23,371 nt of DNA, taken from CAYFHQ01 sp964342805. Its GTDB lineage: Bacteria; Bacillota; Clostridia; Peptostreptococcales; Acidaminobacteraceae. Below are positions 16,095-23,253 of this stretch, one piece after another (within the stretch, counting starts at the first letter, position 1; each line of letters starts with the position of its first letter). Position numbers and translations under genes: made by a program. The stretch is taken from assembly GCA_964342805.1 (NCBI GenBank), contig CAYFHQ010000059.1, positions 1 through 23,371 on the forward strand. Reading direction: 5' to 3'. Under the pieces are notes generated by a model. That model was not told where the DNA came from and ran no database searches. It saw only the letters and a list, made by a program, of their open reading frames with translations.

Positions 16095-16140
16095 AGCCTC
16101 CTGTTTCCACTAATATGTGGTCTAGGAGGCTTCTTTTATT
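16095..16140 (+). terminator. Intrinsic terminator ending the tetrapyrrole operon
   Basis: AGCCTCCT (16095-16102) pairs with AGGAGGCT (16124-16131), with an inner CCAC/GTGG stem, followed by TTCTTTTATT. It lies about 85 nt after the ABC-2 permease stop and marks the likely end of the transcript that starts near 2914. Confidence 0.85.
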
Positions 16141-16260
16141 ACAATTGAAGTCATAAATTGTAAAAAACGTCGATCCTATGGGTGGAATCTATTACAATGG
16201 GAAAAATGTCTTGCATATGTTGGACGGACCGTAGAGGTCAGACGAGGGGTGGGCGTGCAA

Positions 16261-16788
16261 ATGTTTAGGTCGCCAAGGTTTAAAACAATCCGGAGAAAAA
16301 TCGAACGAATAGGTGTGTTTGTTGCTATTGCCCTCATCGTCGGTGTATTCATCGCGGATGCAGTAACCTTTACAGAAAAAGAAGCCTGGACGACCCTTCA
16401 TAAGTTCATAGGCCAACACCAGTATGACGTGGAGCAAGTTTACCTTATAGACCACAAGGTTATTACAGGATTAGATTTCAATACCATGGATGGCCTAAGT
16501 AATATGCGTGTCAATAAGCTCCCTGAGGACCTTATTGGACAAGAGGTATACCAGTTTTCTTTCCTAGGTGACAATGTCATAGGGGAAGGCAAACGAAAGG
16601 GTACCCTTTTGGTCGTTCGCAATAGAGTGATCGGGGGATCGTCCTATATATTACGACCAGCTTCCTATAATGAAAAAGGTATTGTGGGTTATGATCCTGG
16701 TCTTGAAATACCAGGGACTGGCGGGAGCAAAAGCCAGTTTATTGACTTTCAGCTTACATGGGAAGCACAGGTTAGAGAAATCAATTAA
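16261..16788 (+). CDS. Hypothetical membrane-anchored protein
   Basis: I do not recognise this protein. From the ATG at 16261 it has 175 residues: a very basic N-terminus (RSPRFKTIRRKIER), one hydrophobic segment (about 17-35, IGVFVAIALIVGVFIADAV), then a soluble, presumably external domain with beta-rich character ending in GSKSQFIDFQLTWEAQVREIN. The start is uncertain. GAGGGG (16244-16249) would serve GTG at 16255 (5 nt) or ATG at 16261 (11 nt), and a GTG at 16249 is also in frame. It follows the operon terminator and lies 43 nt before a GNAT gene, so the two may be co-transcribed. No function is proposed. Confidence 0.65.
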   Translation: MFRSPRFKTIRRKIERIGVFVAIALIVGVFIADAVTFTEKEAWTTLHKFIGQHQYDVEQVYLIDHKVITGLDFNTMDGLSNMRVNKLPEDLIGQEVYQFSFLGDNVIGEGKRKGTLLVVRNRVIGGSSYILRPASYNEKGIVGYDPGLEIPGTGGSKSQFIDFQLTWEAQVREIN

Positions 16789-16831
16789 ACCGTTTCAAAC
16801 AATTGGAAAATACAGGTGAACAGGAGACCAA

Positions 16832-17656
16832 ATGAACTTAACATTCAAGAAAACAAGTGAACCCTACGAATGGGCAGTGACCAATGAAAACAATGACATG
16901 GTAGGCAGGGGCTATCTGGTAGAGTTCCAAGCCTCTGACCTTTACGAAAAAAGACGGATGAACTATTTTGTGGACGTGGAGATTGACGTGGAGGACCCAG
17001 GTCATAAAATCGGATCAGCCATAATTAGTGAAATGGTCACTCAAGCCAAGAAAGAGCGGGCCAAGTATCCTGATCAATTGGCAAGAGCCTACCACTGTTG
17101 CTTTACAGACAAGGTGGACTTGATCGAATTCTATAAGTCCATTGACGGCTTTCAGGCAGACGAAGGCATGCACATCTTGCACCACGACCTCAAATCCATA
17201 CCAGACCTTAACCCACTGGCCAGTAACCTTCGTGTGGTTGAGGACAATTTTAAGACAGAAGAAGACATGCAGGCCTTTGTGGACAGCCATGTCAAAGTTT
17301 TTTCAGGCCACCCCTATTCAGTGGACAAGCTGATTGCTCTTAAAAAAGAACCAGGGTTTAAGTCCATTGGTGTTTATGACGGGGAGACCATTGTAGGCAA
17401 TATCATGGTCCAAAGGGAAGAAGAAGACGGCCAGGTCTTTGGATGGATTGAAGACATGTATGTGTCAAGAAGCCACCGCAAGCGGGGTATTGCCAACCAC
17501 CTGGTGATCATGGCCCTAGCCTATTGTAAGGAAATGGGTCTACTGGCTTCTAGGTTGGAAGTGTGGAGTGCCAATGCAAGGGCCAATGGTCTGTATGATA
17601 AAGTGGGCTACAAGCTCCTAAAATCAACGGAAGTGTCCATCGGCATGTCCATCTAG
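16832..17656 (+). CDS. GNAT-family N-acetyltransferase (probable tandem GNAT)
   Basis: A 274-residue protein. The C-terminal half is a clear GNAT domain: GWIEDMYVSRSHRKRGIANHLV contains the acetyl-CoA pyrophosphate loop (about 206-225), followed by LEVWSANARANGLYDKVGYK, the usual end of the fold. The N-terminal half (about 1-130) has GNAT-like features, including DVEIDVEDPGHKIGSAI and a LIEFYKSIDGFQ motif, suggesting a degenerate first GNAT domain. AGGAG (16822-16826) lies 5 nt before the ATG. The substrate is unknown. It precedes a TetR gene with its own promoter, so it is not obviously part of that unit. Confidence 0.87.
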   Translation: MNLTFKKTSEPYEWAVTNENNDMVGRGYLVEFQASDLYEKRRMNYFVDVEIDVEDPGHKIGSAIISEMVTQAKKERAKYPDQLARAYHCCFTDKVDLIEFYKSIDGFQADEGMHILHHDLKSIPDLNPLASNLRVVEDNFKTEEDMQAFVDSHVKVFSGHPYSVDKLIALKKEPGFKSIGVYDGETIVGNIMVQREEEDGQVFGWIEDMYVSRSHRKRGIANHLVIMALAYCKEMGLLASRLEVWSANARANGLYDKVGYKLLKSTEVSIGMSI

Positions 17657-17669
17657 TCAAAAAAGATCC

Positions 17670-17713
17670 TTGACACTTTGGATTAAACGATCTATAGTTG
17701 GATTAAACAATCC
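17670..17713 (+). promoter_or_regulatory. tetR promoter with overlapping operator repeats
   Basis: TTGACA (17670-17675), 17 bp and TATAGT (17693-17698) form a near-consensus promoter. Two 15-bp direct repeats TTGGATTAAACRATC start at 17678 and 17698, exactly 20 bp apart. The first lies in the spacer and the second covers the end of the -10 and the start region. Each contains a GGAT-N6-ATCY inverted repeat, perfect in the second copy. This fits autorepression by the TetR protein encoded 15 bp downstream. Confidence 0.8.
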
Positions 17714-17727
17714 GAAAAGAGGAAACC

Positions 17728-18288
17728 ATGAGCAAACGAGACGACATCCTTCAGGCAACACTGAAGTTGATCATAGAAGGTGGCTTCCAAAGCCTGACCA
17801 TGGCGACGATCTTGAAAGAAGCCGGGGCGGGTTATGGCACCCTATATAACCACTTTAAGAGCAAGGATGAATTGATTTTTGTCCTGTATGGCGACCTACG
17901 TAAGAAAATTGGCCATGTGGTCCTGGCAAATTTCGACCAAACCGCATCGGTGGAAGACCAGTTTAAACGTTTCGTCAGCCGCTACTTGACCTACTGCATA
18001 GAGAATATCGACGAAATGAACTTTATCGAGCAGTTTAGCTACTTCTATGCGGACACGACAACTATTATTGGTCTGGATGACGATGGCTTCTATTCCACCC
18101 TGTACGAAATGCTTCAAGCGGGCCAGGAAGAGGGCTCTGTCAAAGCGTCCAAGTTGGAAATCCTCATCCAAACAGTCAATGGTGCAGTTATGTCCATGGC
18201 ACGGGGTGTCAGTGGAGGCAAGTTCACTTTGACAGAGGACGACAAACAAGACTTCTACAGGATTTGTTGGGACAGTATTCATAAGTAA
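17728..18288 (+). CDS. TetR/AcrR-family transcriptional regulator
   Basis: A 186-residue repressor. The N-terminal helix-turn-helix (about 5-50) reads KRDDILQATLKLIIEGGFQSL, then MATILKEAGAGYGTLYNHFKSKDELI, a classic TetR pattern. The remaining helices form the ligand-binding and dimerisation domain, which is not diagnostic of ligand. AGAGG lies 5 nt before the ATG. Its promoter carries two operator-like repeats, and a third GGAT-N6-ATCC palindrome (18340-18353) precedes the SDR gene downstream, pointing to control of both itself and the SDR. Confidence 0.93.
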   Translation: MSKRDDILQATLKLIIEGGFQSLTMATILKEAGAGYGTLYNHFKSKDELIFVLYGDLRKKIGHVVLANFDQTASVEDQFKRFVSRYLTYCIENIDEMNFIEQFSYFYADTTTIIGLDDDGFYSTLYEMLQAGQEEGSVKASKLEILIQTVNGAVMSMARGVSGGKFTLTEDDKQDFYRICWDSIHK

Positions 18289-18300
18289 AACGTACATTCT

Positions 18301-18322
18301 ACTGCCTGCTTCGGTGGGCAGT
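18301..18322. other. Hairpin with UUCG tetraloop after tetR
   Basis: ACTGCCTGC (18301-18309), TTCG and GTGGGCAGT (18314-18322) make a 9-bp stem capped by a C(UUCG)G tetraloop. It is followed by an A-run rather than a T-run on the + strand. It is therefore a stable structure but a doubtful terminator. Confidence 0.5.
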
Positions 18323-18339
18323 AAAAAAATATCCAAACT

Positions 18340-18353
18340 GGATCGATTGATCC
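18340..18353. promoter_or_regulatory. TetR operator-like palindrome before the SDR gene
   Basis: GGATCGATTGATCC matches the GGAT-N6-ATCC pattern in the tetR promoter repeats. It is flanked by ATCCAAA on both sides, the complement of the TTTGGAT that begins the first tetR repeat. It lies 28 bp before the SDR start codon. The regulator is inferred from the shared pattern and adjacency. Confidence 0.6.
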
Positions 18354-18381
18354 ATCCAAAGTTAAGGTAAGGAGAAAAAGT

Positions 18382-19194
18382 ATGAAAAAAGTAGCATTGG
18401 TAACGGGCGCATCTTCTGGAATTGGCGCAGATACAGCAATTCGACTTCAACAAGCGGGCTACGAAGTTTATGGTGCAGCACGGAGAATGGACCGGATGGA
18501 AGGGCTAAAAAGCAAAGGCATTCGCATTCTTCCTTTGGATGTAAGGGACAACGAGTCCATGGAAAACTGTGTCAAGGAAATCTTGAAGCGGTCCAAGCGA
18601 ATAGACGTCTTGGTAAACAATGCAGGCTATGGGTCTTATGGTGCCCTGGAGGATGTACCTGTGGCAGAAGCCAGACGGCAAATGGAAGTGTGTGTCTTTG
18701 GTCTGGCCCGCATGACCCAATTGGTACTGCCCCAAATGCGAAAGCAGCAGTCCGGTAAGATTGTAAACATTTCCTCAGTAGGAGGTAAGATCGGGGAGCC
18801 CCATGGGTCTTGGTACCATGCTGCCAAGTTTGCAGTGGAGGGGATGAGTGACAGTATTCGGATGGAACTCAAGCAGTTCGGCATTGATGTCATTCTGATT
18901 GAACCAGGTGCCATAAAGACTGAATGGAGTGGCATCGCCCAGGAAAATATGATCAAGGTGTCTGGCCACACAGCTTATGGCAACCTGGCCAGAAAGCACG
19001 CCAACATGTTGGCCCGCTTTGAAGGTAGAGGTTCAGACCCAAGCGTAATCAGCAACACCATCGTCAAGGCTGTCAATGCCCGCAAGCCCAAGACTCGCTA
19101 CTGCATTGGTACAGGTGGGCCCATGATGCTCAACCTGAGACGCCTTCTGTCTGACCGCATGTTTGACAACATGATGTTGAGTCAAATGAAGTAG
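18382..19194 (+). CDS. Short-chain dehydrogenase/reductase (SDR)
   Basis: A 270-residue classical-type SDR. The cofactor motif TGASSGIG (8-15), NNAG (79-82), S131/S132, and the catalytic Y145-x3-K149 in WYHAAK are all intact. The arginine pair after strand 2 (GAARRMDRM) suggests NADP(H) preference. AAGGAG (18369-18374) lies 7 nt before the ATG. It follows a TetR gene and an operator-like palindrome, and is followed 18 nt later by a second, interrupted SDR gene. The substrate cannot be deduced. Confidence 0.93.
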   Translation: MKKVALVTGASSGIGADTAIRLQQAGYEVYGAARRMDRMEGLKSKGIRILPLDVRDNESMENCVKEILKRSKRIDVLVNNAGYGSYGALEDVPVAEARRQMEVCVFGLARMTQLVLPQMRKQQSGKIVNISSVGGKIGEPHGSWYHAAKFAVEGMSDSIRMELKQFGIDVILIEPGAIKTEWSGIAQENMIKVSGHTAYGNLARKHANMLARFEGRGSDPSVISNTIVKAVNARKPKTRYCIGTGGPMMLNLRRLLSDRMFDNMMLSQMK

Positions 19195-19212
19195 AGAATG
19201 GAGGTAGAACCT

Positions 19213-19953
19213 ATGGGTTTTAAAGGACGTGTGGCCATGGTCACAGGTGGTGGGTCAGGGATGGGTGAGGCGATTGCCCATGCCCTGGCTGCCGAAGGCG
19301 TACGTGTTGCTATCCTAGGCCGGACAGAGGCCAAGTTAAACCGGGTGGTAGCTAACATCCAAAAATAAGGGGGCCAGGCCCTCGCCCTGGTTGCGGATGT
19401 AGCTGACCCTGAAAGTATGATGGCAGCAGGGGAGGCAATCATGAAAGCGTATGGGCGACTGGACTTTGGTGTCAATGGCGCCGGGGTCAACCAGGCCTTT
19501 GCCAAGGTGGGAGACCTGTCTGTTGAGGAATACCGGAGGGTGACTGGAATTGTCTACGACGGGATCTTCCATTCCATGCGGGCACAGATTCCCCACATGC
19601 TGGCCAGCGGAGGAGGGGCCATTGTCAACCTGACTTCTGTTTTTGGCCAAAAGGGCATGGTCTACAACCTGGCCTATTCAGCCGGCAAACATGGAGGCCA
19701 TGGAATGACCAAGGTAGCAGCCCTAGATTATGCCGAGGAAGGCATTCGGGTCAATACCATCCTACCCGGTGTGATCAACACGCCCCTTCTGCAGACAGAG
19801 CCAGAAGCCGTGGAGCGGATTCGACAAGGCATCCCCATGAAACGGGTGGGCTCGTCTGAGGATATAGCCAAGGCGGTTCTATTTTTGCTTTCGGATGATG
19901 CAGCTTACATTACAGGTGCCGCCCTGGCTGTGGATGGTGGATTTTTGATTTAG
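19213..19953 (+). pseudogene. SDR oxidoreductase interrupted by one in-frame stop
   Basis: One continuous reading frame of 247 codons encodes a typical SDR: TGGGSGMG (11-18) at the N-terminus, S142, Y155-x3-K159, and an IxTPLLQTE loop. The frame ends with TGAALAVDGGFLI, the usual SDR C-terminus. Codon 52 is TAA (19366-19368), at the point where family members read IxKxGGQALALVADV. A single base change (for example GAA to TAA) explains it. GGAGGT (19200-19205) lies 7 nt before the ATG, so the start is sound. TAA is a normal stop elsewhere in the window, so recoding is unlikely. Either a recent pseudogene or a sequencing error. An ATG at 19417 could restart translation but would lack the NAD(P)-binding loop. 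Confidence 0.82.
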
Positions 19954-19963
19954 CTTTGACATG

Positions 19964-20000
19964 AACGGGTCGTCCTTATAAATGGGATGACTCGTTTTCT
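19964..20000 (+). terminator. Intrinsic terminator after the SDR genes
   Basis: AACGGGTCGTCC (19964-19975) pairs with GGATGACTCGTT (19985-19996) through a 12-bp stem that includes G-T pairs, followed by a TTTTCTT tract. It lies 11 nt after the second SDR stop. Confidence 0.75.
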
Positions 20001-20050
20001 TGTTCTTATCCAGTTAAAATATGGTATCGTGCTTCTACAGTAAAATTGGG

Positions 20051-20056
20051 TATAAT
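20051..20056 (+). promoter_or_regulatory. -10 element of the diguanylate cyclase gene
   Basis: A perfect TATAAT lies 72 bp before the GGDEF gene start. No good -35 hexamer is seen at 16-18 bp, so the promoter is either weakly specified or uses an activator. Confidence 0.5.
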
Positions 20057-20127
20057 ATAAATTAGACATCGCACTATTCATTACAGTTTATTTGCACCAT
20101 AAATCCAAGATAAAGAAGGTTGATACC

Positions 20128-21135
20128 ATGTCGAAGGTCACGAAAGTGTTAAACAAAGATACTGGTAAGTACATTGATGTGTCCATGACCAGTGAAGATA
20201 AGCCTCAAATCGATGGAACCGTCATTGAGAAGTGGCAGAATATCATGAATATCCTGGCTCGTTTGGGTTCTTTTAAGGCGAGTCTCATTAACAAGCTCGA
20301 AGAAGAGTATTTAGAGATATTCATGTTGAGTGACAATGAGGAAAATCCCTATGACATTGGCCTTAAGGACCCCCTGGGAGAAGGGGCTTATTGCGAGCGT
20401 GTTCTGGGAAGCCAGTCCAAGTTGGAAGTGACCAATGCCTCACTGGATCCTGTTTGGCATGACAGCCTGTATGTCAAGTACAACCTCTTGTCCTATTACG
20501 GCCTGCCCATTGCCTGGCCAGACGGGGAACTTTTTGGAACCCTTTGTGTCATTGATGACAAGGAAAATCAGTTTGACGACGACTTTCAAGCTATTTTTGA
20601 CGAGTTCAAAAAATCCATAGAAAAAGACTTACAAATCCTTTTAGACCACCATAAACTAAGCCAAATTGCTGAGCGGGACAGCCTAACTGGGGCCTATAAC
20701 CGGAGAAAGATCGACCATATCATAGACACAGAGTTCCAGCGGTGCAAGCGATATGGAGGCGTTTTTTCAGTGGTGATCATGGATATTGATCGCTTTAAGC
20801 AGATTAATGACGTCCTGGGCCACCAAAAAGGCGACGAAGTTCTCATTGCCTTTGCGGACCAGTTCAACCGTAGAATACGGACCACAGACAGCTTTGGCAG
20901 ACTGGGTGGCGACGAGTTTATCCTGGTTTGTCCCAACACCAATATGGAAGATGCGCTCCAGCTGATGCTGGGTTTCAGTAGCCAGGTGGAAAAGAGTCTT
21001 GCCCCATTGGTTGAGGATTTTATGTTCAGCTATGGTGTGGCTGAGTATGCGGATGATCCCATGTTTGAGAGGATTTTGAAGCGTGCTGATCAAAGATTGT
21101 ACAAGATGAAGAATATGAGAAAGGCCAAGAAATAG
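20128..21135 (+). CDS. GAF-GGDEF diguanylate cyclase
   Basis: A 335-residue protein that should make cyclic di-GMP from two GTP. The N-terminal part (about 30-170) is a GAF-like sensor domain (YYGLPIAWPDGELFGTLCVID at about 123-143). A short helical linker leads to the GGDEF domain (RDSLTGAYNRR at 183-193, MDIDRFKQINDVLGHQKGDEVL, then intact GGDEF at 260-264). RTTD (251-254), five residues before GGDEF, is an intact product-inhibition I-site. No membrane segment or EAL domain is present, so it is probably a soluble synthase. The start at 20128 (after AAAGAAGGT) is preferred over a TTG at 20092. It stands alone between terminators. Confidence 0.92.
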   Translation: MSKVTKVLNKDTGKYIDVSMTSEDKPQIDGTVIEKWQNIMNILARLGSFKASLINKLEEEYLEIFMLSDNEENPYDIGLKDPLGEGAYCERVLGSQSKLEVTNASLDPVWHDSLYVKYNLLSYYGLPIAWPDGELFGTLCVIDDKENQFDDDFQAIFDEFKKSIEKDLQILLDHHKLSQIAERDSLTGAYNRRKIDHIIDTEFQRCKRYGGVFSVVIMDIDRFKQINDVLGHQKGDEVLIAFADQFNRRIRTTDSFGRLGGDEFILVCPNTNMEDALQLMLGFSSQVEKSLAPLVEDFMFSYGVAEYADDPMFERILKRADQRLYKMKNMRKAKK

Positions 21136-21169
21136 AATTGGACTTCTCGAAATGATACACAAAAAAGGG

Positions 21170-21205
21170 AAGGACCACAGATGATCGGATATCTGTGGTC
21201 CTTTT
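21170..21205. terminator. Bidirectional intrinsic terminator
   Basis: AAGGACCACAGAT (21170-21182) pairs with ATCTGTGGTCCTT (21191-21203) in a perfect 13-bp stem. A T4 tract follows on the + strand, and an A6 run precedes it, giving a T-tract on the minus strand. It serves the GGDEF gene (+) and can back up the nitroreductase gene (-). Confidence 0.85.
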
Positions 21206-21210
21206 AGGGT

Positions 21211-21246
21211 AATCCCGTGACAATGCCTAGGCAAGGTCACGGGATT
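21211..21246. terminator. Second convergent hairpin, probable minus-strand 3' end
   Basis: AATCCCGTGAC (21211-21221) pairs with GTCACGGGATT (21236-21246), with an inner TGCC/GGCA stem. It lies just past the nitroreductase stop on the minus strand. The U-tract is poor, so it probably acts with the adjacent hairpin. Confidence 0.6.
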
Positions 21247-21259
21247 CTTCATGAGGTGA

Positions 21260-21778
21260 TTATAGGGATTCGAAGAAGATGGTTTGCTCTTTCGGAAGTC
21301 GCATTTTGTCGTGGCGGTCTGGTGATTGGGGTTCACCGTCAGCGTAGCCGATGGACAGAATGTGCATAGGCTCGATGTTTTCTGGCAGGTTGAACTCCTT
21401 CTTGAGTACTTCAGGATCGAAATAACAAATCCATACACTACCCAGGCCAAGGTCAGCTGCTTGGAGCATCATGTGGTCAGTGACAATACTGGTGTCAATA
21501 TCATTGATGTTTTTGCCATCGTAAGGACGAACCCAAGCCTTGTCTATTTCACCACAGACCAGTAGGTTTAGAGGAGCACCATAAGTGTTTGCCGTTTTGT
21601 TAAGTTTGGCATTGCCCTCTTCACTTTGAATGACAAGAATACGCTGGTTTTGCTTATTGGCACCTGTAGGCGCAACCCGACCTGCTTCCAGGATCATGTT
21701 TAGTTTTTCTTCTTCTACTTTTTGGTCTGTGTACTTACGCACAGAATATCTTTGTTTAGCCAGTTCTAAAAAGCTCAT
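21260..21778 (-). CDS. Nitroreductase-family FMN oxidoreductase
   Basis: A 172-residue member of the nitroreductase fold. RYSVRKYTDQKV (10-21) matches the FMN-binding RxSxRxF start, APTGANKQNQ (36-45) contacts the flavin, and the LQAADLGLGSVWIC segment with the closing SIGYADGEP fits the small nitroreductases. The start at 21778 is chosen because GGAGG (21788-21784) sits 5 nt upstream; an in-frame ATG at 21790 overlaps that site. It is transcribed divergently from an HxlR regulator, a common arrangement for quinone- or electrophile-responsive reductases. Confidence 0.92.
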   Translation of the reverse strand: MSFLELAKQRYSVRKYTDQKVEEEKLNMILEAGRVAPTGANKQNQRILVIQSEEGNAKLNKTANTYGAPLNLLVCGEIDKAWVRPYDGKNINDIDTSIVTDHMMLQAADLGLGSVWICYFDPEVLKKEFNLPENIEPMHILSIGYADGEPQSPDRHDKMRLPKEQTIFFESL

Positions 21779-21820
21779 ATTAGCCTCCATTTGATTTTCT
21801 AAGTATTATCGTGTAAGATC

Positions 21821-21848
21821 AGTATAAATGAAGCTACCTTTTATGCAA
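21821..21848 (-). promoter_or_regulatory. Nitroreductase promoter
   Basis: On the minus strand, TTGCAT (21848-21843) and TATACT (21826-21821) are separated by 16 bp. The start codon lies about 40 bp downstream. The -35 lies between two TACC-containing half-sites, consistent with repression by HxlR. Confidence 0.55.
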
Positions 21849-21875
21849 GAATGCACTTTAAAGGTATATAGTACC
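21835..21875. promoter_or_regulatory. Candidate HxlR operator half-sites
   Basis: TACCTTT (21835-21841) and AAAGGTA (21860-21866) are exact inverted repeats. The second also forms GGTA-N5-TACC (21863-21875) with a third half-site. They occupy the middle of the divergent nitroreductase-hxlR spacer. Confidence 0.5.
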
Positions 21876-21907
21876 CTTTTTGATACTGTGGATCATAGGG
21901 AGGTTAT

Positions 21908-22282
21908 ATGAGCGCAAAAGACAAAGTTTATGGGTGTCCAGTAGAGGCAACCCTTTCCGTTATGGGTGGTAAGTACAAGGCTATTATTTTATGGCACTTG
22001 ATGGATAATACATTGCGGTTCAATGAGTTACGAAAGAAACAGCCATCAGCAACACCTAAGATGCTGACCCAGCAGTTAAGGGAACTTGAGGCTGACGGCC
22101 TGGTTCACCGTGAGGTTTATCCTGTTGTGCCGCCTAAGGTTGAATACTCTTTGACTGAGGAAGGACGGACCCTGATCCCCATACTGAAAGAAATGTACGC
22201 TTGGGGTGATGCCTTTGTGGAACGGATGGGGGTGCAAATGCACAGGCCTGACTTGGAAAAAGATTTAAAAAAAGCTGAATAG
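21908..22282 (+). CDS. HxlR-family (DUF24) transcriptional regulator
   Basis: A 124-residue winged-helix regulator. CPVEATLSVMGGKYKAIILWHL (10-31) is the HxlR signature, followed by RFNELRK, TPKMLTQQLRELEADGLVHREVY and PPKVEYSLTEEGRTLIPIL. C10 corresponds to the conserved N-terminal cysteine used by the thiol-based quinone/diamide sensors YodB and HypR-like proteins, so redox sensing is plausible. GGGAGG lies 4 nt before the ATG. It is divergent from a nitroreductase gene, which is its likely target. Confidence 0.93.
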   Translation: MSAKDKVYGCPVEATLSVMGGKYKAIILWHLMDNTLRFNELRKKQPSATPKMLTQQLRELEADGLVHREVYPVVPPKVEYSLTEEGRTLIPILKEMYAWGDAFVERMGVQMHRPDLEKDLKKAE

Positions 22283-22290
22283 ATCGTAAT

Positions 22291-22329
22291 AAAACGCTGA
22301 CGTCACCCATTGTGGAGTTGGCGTTTTTT
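22291..22329 (+). terminator. Intrinsic terminator after the HxlR gene
   Basis: AAAACGCTGAC (22291-22301) pairs with GTTGGCGTTTT (22317-22327) in an 11-bp stem including two G-T pairs, ending in T6 (22324-22329). Confidence 0.85.
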
Positions 22330-22389
22330 GGTTTGGGTGGTGGCCCAAATTATTGACTTGCAAATGAAATGTGACTTGAGAGACGTGTA

Positions 22390-22398
22390 TGGTAAAAT
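22390..22398 (+). promoter_or_regulatory. Extended -10 promoter of the HAD hydrolase gene
   Basis: TGGTAAAAT is an extended -10 (TGn plus TAAAAT) 52 bp before the start codon. The -35 candidate TGTGAC (22370-22375, 17-bp spacer) is weak. Confidence 0.55.
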
Positions 22399-22450
22399 AA
22401 GTTTCTCGCGACAAAACATAGGCAATGCACCGTACACTAAGGAGGCACCC

Positions 22451-23140
22451 ATGGCACTTCAGTACAAGGCAATCTTTTTTGATCGAGATGAAACATTGAC
22501 GACCTTTAATCCTGCTAAGAGGCTTTGGCTACATGACCGCATTGAGGAATGGTCAGGAAAGCCATATCGGCTGACCTATGAAGAAATGATGGATTTGTTT
22601 GCAAAGGCAGGACGGCCCGCGACTGGTATTAAAACAGTTGAGGCAGAAATCACTTTTTGGAAATCTTATTATCCCTTACTACTAGAACATTTGGGTGTTA
22701 GAGAAAAAGTGGAAGAGCGGGGCCAAATCCTCTTTGAGGAGCTTTGGTGTAACAATGACAGAATCCTCTTTGAGGAAGTAGTGGAGGTCATGACCTATTT
22801 TAAGGATAGAGGCTTCAAAATTGGCATTATCAGTGATACCTTCCCGTCCTTACAAATGACTTTGGAACAGCTGGATTTAGGACAGTTCATCGATTCCTAT
22901 ACCTGTGCAGATGTTGTTGGCGCCTCCAAACCAGACCCTTTAATTTTCAACACCGCTTTGGATTCACTGGGGGTGACAGCAGAGGAAAGTCTCTTTGTGG
23001 ATGACTACGATGTGGAAGCAGACGGCGCTAGGGACTTAGGTTTTACTTCTTTTTGCATTCGCAGAAAGGGGGATGGAAACCGGCCATGGGATATCCAGTC
23101 CATGCGTGAGATTGTGGATTATGTGGAGAAGAAAAAGTAG
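22451..23140 (+). CDS. HAD-superfamily hydrolase
   Basis: A 229-residue phosphatase-type HAD protein. Motif I is FFDRDETLT with nucleophile D11 and acid/base D13. Motif II is S128 (IISDT), motif III K160 (GASKPDP) and motif IV D184/D185 (FVDDYDVEADGA). A helical cap lies between motifs I and II (about 20-105). The start at 22451 is set by GGAGG (22441-22445) 5 nt upstream. An open frame reaching back to 22310 runs through a terminator and the promoter and is not used. The substrate is unknown. Confidence 0.92.
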   Translation: MALQYKAIFFDRDETLTTFNPAKRLWLHDRIEEWSGKPYRLTYEEMMDLFAKAGRPATGIKTVEAEITFWKSYYPLLLEHLGVREKVEERGQILFEELWCNNDRILFEEVVEVMTYFKDRGFKIGIISDTFPSLQMTLEQLDLGQFIDSYTCADVVGASKPDPLIFNTALDSLGVTAEESLFVDDYDVEADGARDLGFTSFCIRRKGDGNRPWDIQSMREIVDYVEKKK

Positions 23141-23185
23141 ACCAGTTCTTGTCGTCATAAAAAATGAAACGTTGGCGCGAAATAA

Positions 23186-23194
23186 TGGTATAAT
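23186..23194 (+). promoter_or_regulatory. Extended -10 promoter of the last gene
   Basis: TGGTATAAT is a consensus extended -10, 60 bp before the final start codon. A standard -35 is not evident. Confidence 0.6.
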
Positions 23195-23253
23195 AGCCTT
23201 GGGTTTACTGAATCAAGAAGAGTAAACTAATGTCTGTCCTAAAGGAGCCTTCC

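Noticed and set aside
18301..18322. UUCG hairpin after tetR as an intrinsic terminator
   Set aside because: It is followed by an A-run on the + strand and has no T-run on either downstream side, so only a structural hairpin is claimed.
19366..19368. TAA as a recoded sense codon in the second SDR
   Set aside because: TAA ends many intact genes in this window and no selenocysteine- or pyrrolysine-type context applies, so a point mutation or error is simpler.
22310..22450. A 47-residue N-terminal extension of the HAD hydrolase
   Set aside because: It runs through a terminator and the promoter, and GGAGG plus the HAD motif I position fix the start at 22451.
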